In this document: piece by piece, positions 9,131-17,004 of the stretch
Layout of the letters: each line of letters starts with the position of its first letter
How positions within the stretch are numbered: position 1 is the stretch's first letter
Source: CALBPI01 sp038521865
GTDB lineage: Bacteria > Pseudomonadota > Gammaproteobacteria > Steroidobacterales > Woeseiaceae
Direction of reading: 5' to 3'
DNA length: 64,000 bases
Assembly: GCA_038521865.1 (NCBI GenBank)
Contig: JBCBKO010000001.1
Span: forward strand, 744,001 to 808,000
Notes under the pieces: model-generated
What the model saw: only the letters and a program-made list of their open reading frames with translations
Databases searched by the model: none
Told to the model about the DNA's origin: nothing
Translations under genes and position numbers: made by a program

Positions 9131-9795
9131 CCAAGGCAAATATGCAACATCTCATTGGCATGCTCCTCGCCAGTCTCTGGCTGGCAGGGTGCTCGACAGC
9201 GCGAACCGATCTCGTGAATTCAAGCGACCTACCCGACTATCAGGGCGAATCCGTGGTCGTCATGACAAAGAGCTACCATGCAGGCAACAAAACTGAGACC
9301 GAATTTACGGATTGCGTCGTAAAATCAGTTCAAAAGGGAGACACCGGCCTCAACGTGTTGTCTGGGGATGAATTTGTTGACCTTATGTATCCCTGGTTCG
9401 AGCCCCGCACCGTACCCAACAAAATCGAAGACATGCCAAAGCTCCTCCGTAACCCAGCGATTGCGAAGCGAATGCGGGATACGGGCGTTCGCTATGTGGT
9501 CTGGCTGGATGGCAGCACGGAGCGCCCTGGCGGGGGTGGTAGCCTGTCCTGCGCAGCCGGGCCAGGCGGCGCCGGTTGTTTTGGATTCGCATGGTGGGAG
9601 TCCGACTCGGACTACGATGCATCGGTTTGGGATGTCGAAGACGTAACCGAAGCGGGCAGCGTGGAAACGCAGGTCACCGGGACCTCCTATTTACCCGCGA
9701 TCGTGATCCCAATTCCATTGCTAGCGCGCACAAAGAACACCGCCTGCAAGGACCTCGCAGGCAGGTTAAAGGACTACATCGGGAGTGCCGGCTAG
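9127..9795 (+). CDS. Predicted lipoprotein of unknown function (second of a coupled pair)
   Basis: The protein has 222 residues and starts with a type II signal peptide, MTKANMQHLIGMLLASLWLAGC, with lipobox LAGC at residues 19-22. The mature part has no family I can name. It contains several Cys (TDCVVKS, SLSCAAG, GAGCFGF, NTACKDL) and a Gly-rich loop (PGGGGSLSCAAGPGGAGC) at about residues 138-155, which could be disulfide-bonded in the periplasm. Translation is coupled to the upstream lipoprotein by a 4-nt overlap. An alternative start is Met6. It converges on the kbp-like gene, with an inverted repeat between them. Confidence 0.75.
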   Translation: MTKANMQHLIGMLLASLWLAGCSTARTDLVNSSDLPDYQGESVVVMTKSYHAGNKTETEFTDCVVKSVQKGDTGLNVLSGDEFVDLMYPWFEPRTVPNKIEDMPKLLRNPAIAKRMRDTGVRYVVWLDGSTERPGGGGSLSCAAGPGGAGCFGFAWWESDSDYDASVWDVEDVTEAGSVETQVTGTSYLPAIVIPIPLLARTKNTACKDLAGRLKDYIGSAG

Positions 9796-9825
9796 TAGCT
9801 ACGTCGGGGCCTGACGCTAGATGGA

Positions 9826-9853
9826 TCGGCTGAGGCAAACACGCCCCAGCCGA
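9826..9853. terminator. Inverted repeat between convergent genes, possible bidirectional terminator
   Basis: The arms 9826-9836 (TCGGCTGAGGC) and 9843-9853 (GCCCCAGCCGA) pair over 11 bases with one mismatch around a 6-nt loop. The repeat lies between the stops of two convergent genes, where a terminator would be expected. There is no clear T-run on either side, so intrinsic termination is only a possibility. Confidence 0.4.
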
Positions 9854-9861
9854 CCGTTCAT

Positions 9862-10353
9862 TTAGTCTAGAGGAATGCGAATCGTCTGACCGACGAAAAT
9901 CTTGTCCGGGTCTTCGATCACTTCTCTGTTCGCTTCAAAGATTCTCATGTAAGCGCTTGCTTTTCCGTAGTATTTTTGCGCGATCTTACCTAGGGTGTCG
10001 CCGCTCTCAATAACGTAGAGCTCGACTTTCGGCTCAGCCGGCGTTGCGGCTGGGGCTGATTCACTGCCCTCAGCGCCGCTACCCTCGGTCACGGCAGGTG
10101 TCTTGATCACCATTTTATTGGTGTAAACGTCGGCGACGCCCTGGACGTTGCCGGCGATCAAAGCACACTTTTGCATAGCAGCTACGGAATCGCAGGTACC
10201 CGACAAGCCCACAATACCGTTATCAAACTCTACACCGAGGTCCGTTACTCCAGGATTGTTCTGCTCAATGAGTTCCTTAATCTTACCGACAGCCTCGTCT
10301 TCCGTATTGAAGACTCGACGACCGATGTCGCGTGCAAAACCAAATAGATCCAT
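9862..10353 (-). CDS. kbp: BON-LysM protein, Kbp/YgaU family (potassium-binding protein)
   Basis: The protein has 163 residues, close to E. coli Kbp (YgaU, 149 aa), a cytoplasmic K+-binding protein. The N-terminus MDLFGFARDIGRRVF matches the family opening. A BON domain covers about residues 28-88 (NGIVGLSGTCDSVAAMQKC), and a C-terminal LysM covers about 112-163 (YVIESGDTLGKIAQKYYG and FVGQTIRIP). A Pro/Ala/Ser-rich linker of about 20 residues joins them and is slightly longer than in E. coli. There is no signal peptide, consistent with a cytoplasmic place. It is followed on the same strand by nothing, and preceded by dodecin 27 nt upstream. Confidence 0.88.
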   Translation of the reverse strand: MDLFGFARDIGRRVFNTEDEAVGKIKELIEQNNPGVTDLGVEFDNGIVGLSGTCDSVAAMQKCALIAGNVQGVADVYTNKMVIKTPAVTEGSGAEGSESAPAATPAEPKVELYVIESGDTLGKIAQKYYGKASAYMRIFEANREVIEDPDKIFVGQTIRIPLD

Positions 10354-10380
10354 ACCTAGTTTCCCCCTGTTGGAATCTTG

Positions 10381-10581
10381 TTACTTAAGAATGAATGTTA
10401 CTTTAAGAACAACACGGAACTCTTTGATTTTACCGTCTTCGCAGATCACTTTCTGATCCTTGACCCACGCCCCTTCAATGTTGTCCAGTGTCTCGCTGGC
10501 TCGCTTGATGCCAGTCTTGACCGCGTCCTCAAAACTCTTTGAAGAGCCTGCAATGATTTCCGTAACGCGTGCAACGCTCAT
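10381..10581 (-). CDS. Dodecin family flavin-binding protein
   Basis: The protein has 66 residues, the normal dodecin length. The family pattern is intact: VARVTEIIAGSSKSFEDAV, then the flavin-stacking Trp in IEGAWVKDQ, then a hydrophobic final strand EFRVVLKVTFIL. Dodecins assemble into dodecamers that store riboflavin or FMN, or CoA in some species. A good ribosome site (GGGGAAG) precedes ATG 10581. It sits upstream of the kbp gene on the same strand, and a small stress operon is likely. Confidence 0.93.
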   Translation of the reverse strand: MSVARVTEIIAGSSKSFEDAVKTGIKRASETLDNIEGAWVKDQKVICEDGKIKEFRVVLKVTFILK

Positions 10582-10686
10582 GATGTCTTCCCCTTGCTGG
10601 AATGTGTCCCTCGATTGAAAGCGTGCGCTTTCATCCCCTCGCGCAAGCTTAGCAGCGCCAATAGCCAGCGAACCAGTCTGTGTGGT

Positions 10687-11214
10687 CTACGGGGTGAGCC
10701 GACCGACGCGCAGGAGGCGATCTCGGTACCAGCTCGAGTCGAGCCTCAGTGTGTTGACGCGTTTTCCGCTAGAGGGCGCGTGAACAAAGAACCCATCACC
10801 CAAATAAATGCCAACGTGTGACGGCTTACCGTCGATATCGAAGAACAACACATCGCCAGGTCTTGCCTCGGCGAGAGCCACTGTTCGTGAGGCCTGCCAA
10901 AGCGCGCTGGTGGTTCGAGGTACGTCGACACCTGCACCCGCATAGGCGTAGTGCACGAGGCCGCTGCAATCAAAGCCGCTCGGTGTACTGCCTCCAAAAC
11001 GGTACGGCACCCCGATTTGCTCTTGCGCTATGCTCGCGACAATCCAGCCGATACTACCGGCTCGATTGTCCCTGCTCCCAACGGTGTCGCCCGGTCGAAT
11101 CGTTTCGGTAATTTTCTCAACCTGATTACCAACGTGTCCGGCAGGCGGGTTCGCGGATTCCCACGCACATCCGGTCGCAATGCCCGCGATTGTCAAAATC
11201 ACCATCCAACGCAT
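10687..11214 (-). CDS. NlpC/P60 family peptidoglycan hydrolase, lipoprotein
   Basis: The protein has 175 residues. The signal peptide MRWMVILTIAGIATGC gives a lipobox ending in Cys16, so it is probably anchored in the outer membrane. The NlpC/P60 domain covers about 60-175: catalytic Cys in GFDCSGLVHYAY, His in PSHVGIYLGDGFFVHAP. These enzymes cut gamma-D-Glu to diamino-acid bonds in stem peptides, much like E. coli MepS. The start at 11214 is supported by GGAGG just upstream; the longer frame to 11328 is rejected. It is divergent from the metalloprotease gene. Confidence 0.9.
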   Translation of the reverse strand: MRWMVILTIAGIATGCAWESANPPAGHVGNQVEKITETIRPGDTVGSRDNRAGSIGWIVASIAQEQIGVPYRFGGSTPSGFDCSGLVHYAYAGAGVDVPRTTSALWQASRTVALAEARPGDVLFFDIDGKPSHVGIYLGDGFFVHAPSSGKRVNTLRLDSSWYRDRLLRVGRLTP

Positions 11215-11297
11215 AACTCCGCCTCCTGATGGGATATTGCGCACGATTTTCTGAACGAGGGATGAAACCGTGCCCCGCACACTCTTATCATCCACGT

Positions 11298-12536
11298 ATG
11301 GAATTATGTCAGCTACGAATCGTGTCACAGCAGGCGCACAGATTTTTGCTCGCTGTGATCGCTCTGCTTTGTCAGACCGCCTATGGTCAATCTGCGCAAT
11401 ACGATATCCGGTTCACCATCGATGGATCTAAAGACGGGACCTACGACGTTCAGATGCTCGTCTCCCAGTCGAGCAGACTGTTGCGTGAAGTCCGCGTTGA
11501 CCGGTTACCAAGCACGCTATCAGGGTTTGAGGCCGATTCAGGTCTATCGGTCGATGATCGCGCGTTGACCTGGAACCCATCGGAGCTTGGCGGCGTGCTT
11601 AGTTGGACTGCAAAACCCGATACAGCGAATGACACCACCGTGCACCATGATGCGACCTGGGCAGTGCTCCGGTTCGAAGATCTGATCCCACCGATGGCGA
11701 CTCGGACCCTAAAGTCCGCACTCGCCCGCACTCGGGTCGTATTCAACCCGCCGTCGGGATGGTCTGCGGTAAGTGCCTACCCAAGCCGCGACGATACTTG
11801 GTTTGTCTCGGACGACAACCGTCGTTTCGACCTGCCGAAGGGGTGGTTGGTTACCGGCGAGCTTGCCGTGCGGCGAGACCGGTTGTCCGATACCAGGATC
11901 GCGATCGCCGCACCTCGGGGGATTGGGGCGCGTCAGTTGGATGTAATGGCCTTTGTTGCCTGGCATCTCCCGAGCTTCCGCGCATTATTCCCCAACTTTC
12001 CGGACCGTCTGCTGATTGCGATGGCGGGTGATCCGATGTTCCGTGGCGGGTTATCTGCGCCAAACTCACTATTTCTGCACAGCGACCGTCCGTTCATTAG
12101 CGGGAATGGCACTAGCACGCTACTGCATGAGTTGGTCCACATCGGCGTGGGCCGATCCGCAGCTGACGGGGCTGACTGGATTGTTGAGGGTCTTGCCGAG
12201 TACTACAGTCAGGAATTGCTGGCCCGTTCAGGCAGCATCACAAGAAGGCGCCAGCAGCGCACCCTCGCCTGGTTCGCCGAATACGCGCAGTCTCGGCCAG
12301 ATTTGCGAGCGGAGTCCGCTCAGGGCCCCGTTATGTGGCGCGCGGTTGGTGTATTTGCGGCGCTCGACGAGGAAATCCGGTCGGCGACCAACAATGAGAA
12401 ATCGCTCGACGACGTCGTTAGAGAAATTTCACAAGATTCGACCCGTCTGACACTGGCTGAGTTGCGCCAAGCGACACAAGCGGTGATCGGCGCGGAATCG
12501 ACCTCCCTCTCCGACAAGGAACTCGACTTTGAGTGA
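11298..12536 (+). CDS. Predicted secreted zinc metallopeptidase (gluzincin type)
   Basis: The protein has 412 residues. An N-terminal signal peptide (hydrophobic core FLLAVIALLCQTAYG) predicts export. The zinc site is HELVH, followed 15 residues later by the Glu of WIVEGLAEYY. This HExxH...E plan is that of gluzincins such as M1/M61, though the spacer is shorter than the usual 18. The N-terminal 200 residues look beta-rich, as in M61 glycyl aminopeptidases. The start is uncertain: ATGs at 11229, 11262 and 11298 are in frame and none has a good ribosome site. I chose 11298 because it gives the best signal peptide. Its end overlaps the AAA ATPase start by 8 nt. The substrate is unknown. Confidence 0.75.
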   Translation: MELCQLRIVSQQAHRFLLAVIALLCQTAYGQSAQYDIRFTIDGSKDGTYDVQMLVSQSSRLLREVRVDRLPSTLSGFEADSGLSVDDRALTWNPSELGGVLSWTAKPDTANDTTVHHDATWAVLRFEDLIPPMATRTLKSALARTRVVFNPPSGWSAVSAYPSRDDTWFVSDDNRRFDLPKGWLVTGELAVRRDRLSDTRIAIAAPRGIGARQLDVMAFVAWHLPSFRALFPNFPDRLLIAMAGDPMFRGGLSAPNSLFLHSDRPFISGNGTSTLLHELVHIGVGRSAADGADWIVEGLAEYYSQELLARSGSITRRRQQRTLAWFAEYAQSRPDLRAESAQGPVMWRAVGVFAALDEEIRSATNNEKSLDDVVREISQDSTRLTLAELRQATQAVIGAESTSLSDKELDFE

Positions 12537-14016
12537 CCAGCACGAACTCGGCCTTTTGCTTCGCGGCCGGATCCCACTTATCGCGATCAACTCGCGCGAT
12601 GAGCGAGGGATTCTTGAGCTGCTGACACAACAAGTGATGGCGAACCCGACTCGAGATTATCTGCCGCTATTCCGTTGGAGTGTGACCGATGGGCTCCAGA
12701 GAATGGACATCGCACTCGAGCCGCAGACACTTAACAGCCAGCCTACCGACGTGCTTGCGCACATTCGTGCGGTGCGTAAGCCGGGTTATTACGTTTTGAT
12801 CGATTTCCATCCTTATCTGAAGGATCCGCTGCACGTTCGGAAAATCAAAGACATCTGCCTGACGTTTCAGGAAAACGGCGGCAAACTCGTGCTGCTCAGT
12901 GCGGGCCTGGAGTTGCCGGAAGAGCTCAAGCATTTCTCTGTTCAGTTCGAAATGCGAGTGCCGGACGAGATCGAGCGCACCCGACTGGTTCAGGAAGCGG
13001 CACGCGAATGGCGAGAGCGTAGTGGGCGCAATGTTAGCTCTGATCGACGCGCCATACAGATGTTGGTGCGAAACCTGGCCGGGTTGTGCCAAACCGACGT
13101 GAAGCGCCTCGCTTACAACGCAATTGCTGACGACGGCGTGATCGACAGCAACGATGTTCGCGGTGTGATGGAGGCGAAGTACAAGTTGCTTAACCGTGAT
13201 GGTGTGCTCAGCTTCGAGTACGACACGGCGCGCTTTAGCGCCGTCGCAGGCATGCGTAGGCTGAAATCGTGGTTAGGGGCACGCCGCAAGGCGTTTGTCG
13301 ATGAAAACCCGCCACCGGGCCTTGATCAACCAAAGGGTGTTCTGCTGTTGGGCGTGCAGGGGTGCGGCAAGAGCCTCGCGGCCAAAGCGACTGCGGGTGC
13401 GTTGGGTACGCCGCTTCTGCGGCTCGAGTTCGGTGCGCTGTTCAATAAGTATCACGGCGAGACCGAACGTAACCTCAGGGAATCACTGCAGCTCGCTGCG
13501 ACGATGGCGCCATGCGTCCTTTGGATCGACGAGTTGGAGAAAGGACTATCCAGCGGCAACGACAGCACCGGCACCTCACAGCGCGTACTCGGCACATTTC
13601 TAACCTGGATGGCAGAGCGCCAGCCTGGAGTGTTTGTGGTCGCAACCGCCAACGACATCACGGCTCTGCCGCCCGAGCTGGTTCGAAAGGGAAGGTTCGA
13701 CGAGATTTTCTTTGTGGACTTGCCAGTAGAGGATGTCCGAACCGAGATTCTCTCGATCCACCTCAAACGCCGTGGCGCGCTGGATACCGACGTTGACTTA
13801 GCGGCTGTCGCTGCGCAGACAAACGGTTTTAGTGGCGCGGAGCTCGAGCAACTGGTGGTTAGTGCCTTTTATGCCGCGCACGCCGACGGAACAGGCATCT
13901 CAACGCAATACCTGCTGGATGAGATCGGCAAGACCAGTCCACTGAGCGTGGTGATGGGTGAGAAAATCGCCGAGCTACGAGCATGGGCCTCGGGGCGCAC
14001 CGTCGCAGCTGACTGA
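12529..14016 (+). CDS. AAA+ ATPase, Ycf46-like
   Basis: The protein has 495 residues. The N-terminal half (1-220) has the degenerate ATPase-like fold of Ycf46 proteins (LLLRGRIPLIAINSRDERG). The C-terminal AAA module has Walker A GVQGCGKS, Walker B VLWIDELE, sensor ATAND and an Arg-finger stretch (RKGRFDEIFF). Ycf46 homologues are soluble and of poorly known role; in cyanobacteria one is linked to inorganic carbon use. The start is a TTG at 12529 with AAGGA 9 nt upstream, inside the end of the metallopeptidase gene, so the two are probably coupled. No membrane segment is seen. Confidence 0.85.
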   Translation: MSDQHELGLLLRGRIPLIAINSRDERGILELLTQQVMANPTRDYLPLFRWSVTDGLQRMDIALEPQTLNSQPTDVLAHIRAVRKPGYYVLIDFHPYLKDPLHVRKIKDICLTFQENGGKLVLLSAGLELPEELKHFSVQFEMRVPDEIERTRLVQEAAREWRERSGRNVSSDRRAIQMLVRNLAGLCQTDVKRLAYNAIADDGVIDSNDVRGVMEAKYKLLNRDGVLSFEYDTARFSAVAGMRRLKSWLGARRKAFVDENPPPGLDQPKGVLLLGVQGCGKSLAAKATAGALGTPLLRLEFGALFNKYHGETERNLRESLQLAATMAPCVLWIDELEKGLSSGNDSTGTSQRVLGTFLTWMAERQPGVFVVATANDITALPPELVRKGRFDEIFFVDLPVEDVRTEILSIHLKRRGALDTDVDLAAVAAQTNGFSGAELEQLVVSAFYAAHADGTGISTQYLLDEIGKTSPLSVVMGEKIAELRAWASGRTVAAD

Positions 14017-14127
14017 CATCACATAATCGGCGAGAACAGATTCATCGTGAGAGTTCGATCACGGAAATACGGACACGATGTCGGTATTTTGCGACATACG
14101 ATACATAGATATTGGAATGTTCCTCCC

Positions 14128-14403
14128 GTGTCCGAGAGCAGCAAGAAAACCGAACCCCTGAACCGGCAGGCCGGCGATAGAGATAAGGTCTGGCTGCCTG
14201 AAATCGTTTACGAGGCATTGCCGTACTTGTACCTGCTCGCAGGGTTTGGCGCGTTGTTCACCTCGCTGTATATCACCGAGTGGTACTGGGTCTTGCCGCA
14301 CTGCCTGTTGGTCACTGCCGTCGGCACACACGCCGGCGTCTCTATCCTGCTCAAACGCCTGCGGGCACGAGCCGGCCAGAGCGCAACTGCAACTCAAACT
14401 TGA
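14128..14403 (+). CDS. Small membrane protein of unknown function
   Basis: The protein has 91 residues and no recognised family. Two hydrophobic segments (YEALPYLYLLAGFGALFTSLY region and YWVLPHCLLVTAVGTHAGVSI region) suggest two membrane passes, with a charged N-terminus and a basic C-terminus. The GTG at 14128 is preferred because the upstream sequence is AT-rich and promoter-like (TTGCGA followed by AT-rich bases at about 14090-14115). A GTG at 14047 would add 27 residues of unlikely composition. A role cannot be inferred. Confidence 0.55.
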   Translation: MSESSKKTEPLNRQAGDRDKVWLPEIVYEALPYLYLLAGFGALFTSLYITEWYWVLPHCLLVTAVGTHAGVSILLKRLRARAGQSATATQT

Positions 14404-14463
14404 CGGCACGCAACGACTGGCACAGCATCCCGGCCCTCAAGGGACGGGAAAAACCGGTCGGAC

Positions 14464-14724
14464 ATGAAGACATTCCAACGTGAACTCATTATCGCGGGAT
14501 CGATCGTACTCATAACGTTGATCGGGCTCGTGCCGTTGGTGTATGCCGTCGGCAACAAGACTCTGGGACCTTATGGAGACGATGGGTCACTAGGGCGATA
14601 TGTCGGCGACGTATTTGGTGCGCTGACCAGAGGGGATGCGGGAGTCTGGTTTTTCATTGCCACGCCGTTGATCGCTATAAGCGTCGTTCGCTTAGGGATC
14701 AGGCTGGCACGACAGATCAAATAG
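14464..14724 (+). CDS. Small membrane protein of unknown function
   Basis: The protein has 86 residues starting at ATG 14464. Two hydrophobic helices are visible: residues 8-29 (IIAGSIVLITLIGLVPLVYAV) and about 61-78 (VWFFIATPLIAISVVRLGI). They are joined by a loop rich in Gly and Asp, and the C-terminus is basic (RLARQIK). The family is not recognised. It follows another two-helix protein by 60 nt, so they may share a transcript. Confidence 0.6.
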   Translation: MKTFQRELIIAGSIVLITLIGLVPLVYAVGNKTLGPYGDDGSLGRYVGDVFGALTRGDAGVWFFIATPLIAISVVRLGIRLARQIK

Positions 14725-14791
14725 TCTCTCATCAAGACAAGCTGGATTTTTCCTGTATATTTACAAGAACATAGCGGGAGCAGCTCTAATC

Positions 14792-15052
14792 GTGATTAGT
14801 TGGCTCAAAAGTATTTTTGGAAAATTGCGCTCTGAACCGGCGCCGGTGGATGTATTGCCACCAGATACCCGAATCGGCAGAGGCCTTGCACCTGATCTTC
14901 TGCCCGCCGAAGACCGAACCATTCCGCCCAAGACAACGCGTTCGGCGAAAAACGCGTCTGCGGACGACCCTACGGAAGAGCTATTGATTCTCACCGAGGA
15001 CGCCATCGAGAAGCTCGAGGGCCAGGGTTTCGATCCTTACAACCAGAATTGA
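14792..15052 (+). CDS. Hypothetical small acidic protein
   Basis: An 86-residue frame starts at GTG 14792. The N-terminus MISWLKSIFGKLRSEP is amphipathic, and the rest is Pro-rich and acidic, probably disordered, ending in LTEDAIEKLEGQGFDPYNQN. No family or motif is recognised. AT-rich sequence just upstream (TATATT at about 14755) could hold a promoter. Coding status is plausible from its place between genes, but uncertain. Confidence 0.5.
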   Translation: MISWLKSIFGKLRSEPAPVDVLPPDTRIGRGLAPDLLPAEDRTIPPKTTRSAKNASADDPTEELLILTEDAIEKLEGQGFDPYNQN

Positions 15053-15172
15053 GTGCAGCCCGAGCCTTTAGGGAATCTATCGGGCGCATTCAGGAAATCT
15101 ACTGGCGAAGTCTGTCAGGCCGTCCGTATCATTGCGCCCATATTCGAAACACACTCACCAAGGAGTGATGGT

Positions 15173-15643
15173 ATGGACATTGACATCGGCATTGACAAAG
15201 CGGACCGCGAAGCGATCGCAGAGGGACTTTCGCGCCTGCTCGCGGACTCCTACACCACCTACCTGAAGACGCACAACTTCCACTGGAACGTCACAGGCCC
15301 CATGTTTGCAACCCTGCACACGCTGTTCGAGACCCAGTACACCGAGCTATCCACCGCGGTGGACGAGATCGCTGAGCGGATTCGTGCCCTCGGCGTGTTT
15401 GCTCCCGGCTCGTACGCTGCATTTTCGAAGCTTTCGGTGATCGAGGAAGAGACAGGAAACCCTGATGCGAAAGGTATGCTAGAGCAGCTGGTTGCGGCTC
15501 AGGAAGCCGTTGCCAGAACCGCTCGGACTGTCATGCCACTAGCTGAGAAAGCCAGCGATGAGCCAACAGCCGATCTGCTCACTCAGCGTATGCAAATTCA
15601 TGAGAAGAACGCGTGGATGCTGCGAAGCCTGCTCGAAGACTAG
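15173..15643 (+). CDS. dps: Dps/DNA-protecting ferritin-like protein
   Basis: Dps forms a 12-subunit shell that stores iron and protects DNA from peroxide. The 156 residues match the family. The inter-subunit ferroxidase ligands are present: His pair in KTHNFHWNVTG, then FETQYTELSTAVDEIAERI with the Asp and Glu. The start MDIDIGIDKAD at 15173 has AAGGAG at 15160-15165; the longer open frame from 15053 is not expected to be coding. A promoter should lie in 15053-15160, but no OxyR-like site could be defined by eye. Confidence 0.93.
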   Translation: MDIDIGIDKADREAIAEGLSRLLADSYTTYLKTHNFHWNVTGPMFATLHTLFETQYTELSTAVDEIAERIRALGVFAPGSYAAFSKLSVIEEETGNPDAKGMLEQLVAAQEAVARTARTVMPLAEKASDEPTADLLTQRMQIHEKNAWMLRSLLED

Positions 15644-15670
15644 CGCTCGATTTCGCAGATGTGTCGCCCC

Positions 15671-15695
15671 CAGATGCCGTGGTTGACGGCGTCTG
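15671..15695 (+). terminator. Hairpin downstream of dps
   Basis: CAGATGCCGT (15671-15680) pairs with ACGGCGTCTG (15686-15695) around a 5-nt loop, with one G-U wobble. It starts 28 nt after the dps stop. No T-run follows, so it may be a 3' stabilising hairpin or a weak terminator. Confidence 0.4.
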
Positions 15696-15749
15696 GAGCG
15701 GCACGTAGGCTCAACGGCGTTACCTCATCCAGACGTTCCAGGGATCAGC

Positions 15750-16322
15750 ATGAGCATCCGTATTTCGTTCGACCTTAGCGATAAGGATCTTGACCACTTC
15801 CGCATGATCATGCGCCAGGCGTCCAAGAACGCCACCACGCTCTCCGAAGCGGAGATCATCGGCGCTGCTGAAGACCTGTTGAAAGAGGTCGATGAGTCGA
15901 AAGTTCCCGACTTCATTACCGAGCGACTGTTGAAGCTGCGTGTGATGACGTCGATGCTCACCGACAGTGAATGGCAACTGCCCTCGGAAGAGACTAAGCG
16001 GGTCCTCAGCGCCCTCGCCTATTTCAGCGAACCCGAGGATTTGATTCCTGATCACATACCGGGCCTCGGCTTCCTTGATGACGCGATCATGGTTGAACTG
16101 GTCGTGCGTGAGCTGAAGCACGAGATCGAAGCCTACGAGGACTTCTGCGAGTTTCGTGCTCGCGAGGAAACGACTCGCGCCGAAGATGACGAGGTTACAC
16201 GCGAAGAGTGGCTCTCAGGTCGTCGCGCTGAGTTGCATTCCCGAATGCGGCGCCGGCGTCGTGGCGGACGTCGTCGAAGCTCCACCGGCGGCAAGATGAA
16301 GACTCCGTTTTCGATTTTCTGA
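15750..16322 (+). CDS. DUF1232 (YkvA-like) domain protein
   Basis: The protein has 190 residues. The middle (about 90-135) carries the DUF1232/YkvA signature: YFSEPEDLIPDHIPGLGFLDDA, close to the family's 'SPIDLIPDFIPVLGYLDD'. The N-terminal 90 residues are helical and unassigned. The tail is very basic (RMRRRRRGGRRRSSTGG) and may bind nucleic acid or membrane phosphates. The role of the family is not known. A short unknown frame follows 9 nt later. Confidence 0.75.
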   Translation: MSIRISFDLSDKDLDHFRMIMRQASKNATTLSEAEIIGAAEDLLKEVDESKVPDFITERLLKLRVMTSMLTDSEWQLPSEETKRVLSALAYFSEPEDLIPDHIPGLGFLDDAIMVELVVRELKHEIEAYEDFCEFRAREETTRAEDDEVTREEWLSGRRAELHSRMRRRRRGGRRRSSTGGKMKTPFSIF

Positions 16323-16331
16323 ACATACGGG

Positions 16332-16598
16332 TTGGAACTCTCAGATATTGAATTGCGTATTGCGCAGGCGCTGGTTTCAGACTTGGACGATGAGCAGCGC
16401 CGAACCGCACGCTCGGACTTTTCGCGGCTAGCTGACGACTACGAGTCTTTGGCCTTAATGAACGAGCTGCCGCATTACGCTACCCCCGCACAAGCGGCGA
16501 TGGCCGAGGTGCCGGGAGTGGAGACGCTCGGGTCTGGAGAAACCGCCGCCGCGCTAGGTCGCGTTTACCGTCGCGCCATTCAGCTGGCTGGCCAGTAG
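16332..16598 (+). CDS. Hypothetical protein
   Basis: An 88-residue frame begins at TTG 16332, only 9 nt after the DUF1232 gene, which suggests one transcript. The composition is helical and acidic (SDIELRIAQALVSDLDDEQRR). No motif is recognised. There is no good ribosome site, and the end overlaps the convergent membrane protein by 19 nt. It may be real, but this is uncertain. Confidence 0.45.
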   Translation: MELSDIELRIAQALVSDLDDEQRRTARSDFSRLADDYESLALMNELPHYATPAQAAMAEVPGVETLGSGETAAALGRVYRRAIQLAGQ

Positions 16599-16870
16599 CG
16601 AGAGGCGACGAGCACCAGCGTTAGCCACATCGCTACCTGAGCTTGCCAGCGCCAGCGATGGTCGCGAAGCAGTGTCGCGAAACTTGTCGCACTAACGGCG
16701 GTCAATAGGATAAACCAGACGATGCTGCCGGTGAGCGCTGGAAACTCTTCCTTGATCCTCGGCTCATCGAGACCCGTGAAGAGAAACAACACGATCACCA
16801 CCACCAACCCGAGAGAAATTGCCACCGACGAACCCATGACAATGCCAGTGATTATGGTTAAAGGGCGCAT
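16580..16870 (-). CDS. Small membrane protein of unknown function
   Basis: The protein has 96 residues with three hydrophobic segments: residues 5-32, about 46-66 and 76-91. The last runs QVAMWLTLVLVASRYWPAS. No family is recognised. The ATG at 16870 is the only reasonable start. It ends within the convergent hypothetical frame. Confidence 0.6.
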   Translation of the reverse strand: MRPLTIITGIVMGSSVAISLGLVVVIVLFLFTGLDEPRIKEEFPALTGSIVWFILLTAVSATSFATLLRDHRWRWQAQVAMWLTLVLVASRYWPAS

Positions 16871-17004
16871 AGACTGCCCTCAAAATTCAGCGCCAACTTC
16901 AGCGGCGTGTTTGCCATTGCGGGTTCTGCCCTAGTAATGTCTGTGGGAACAGTGCTACAAGTTCTTTTCGGCAAGTCTCAAACCTACAGTCAGGAAGTAA
17001 TTAT

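Noticed and set aside
15053..15172. N-terminal extension of Dps by 40 residues
   Set aside because: The frame is open, but the extension has no family match and a good ribosome site sits before the downstream ATG at 15173.
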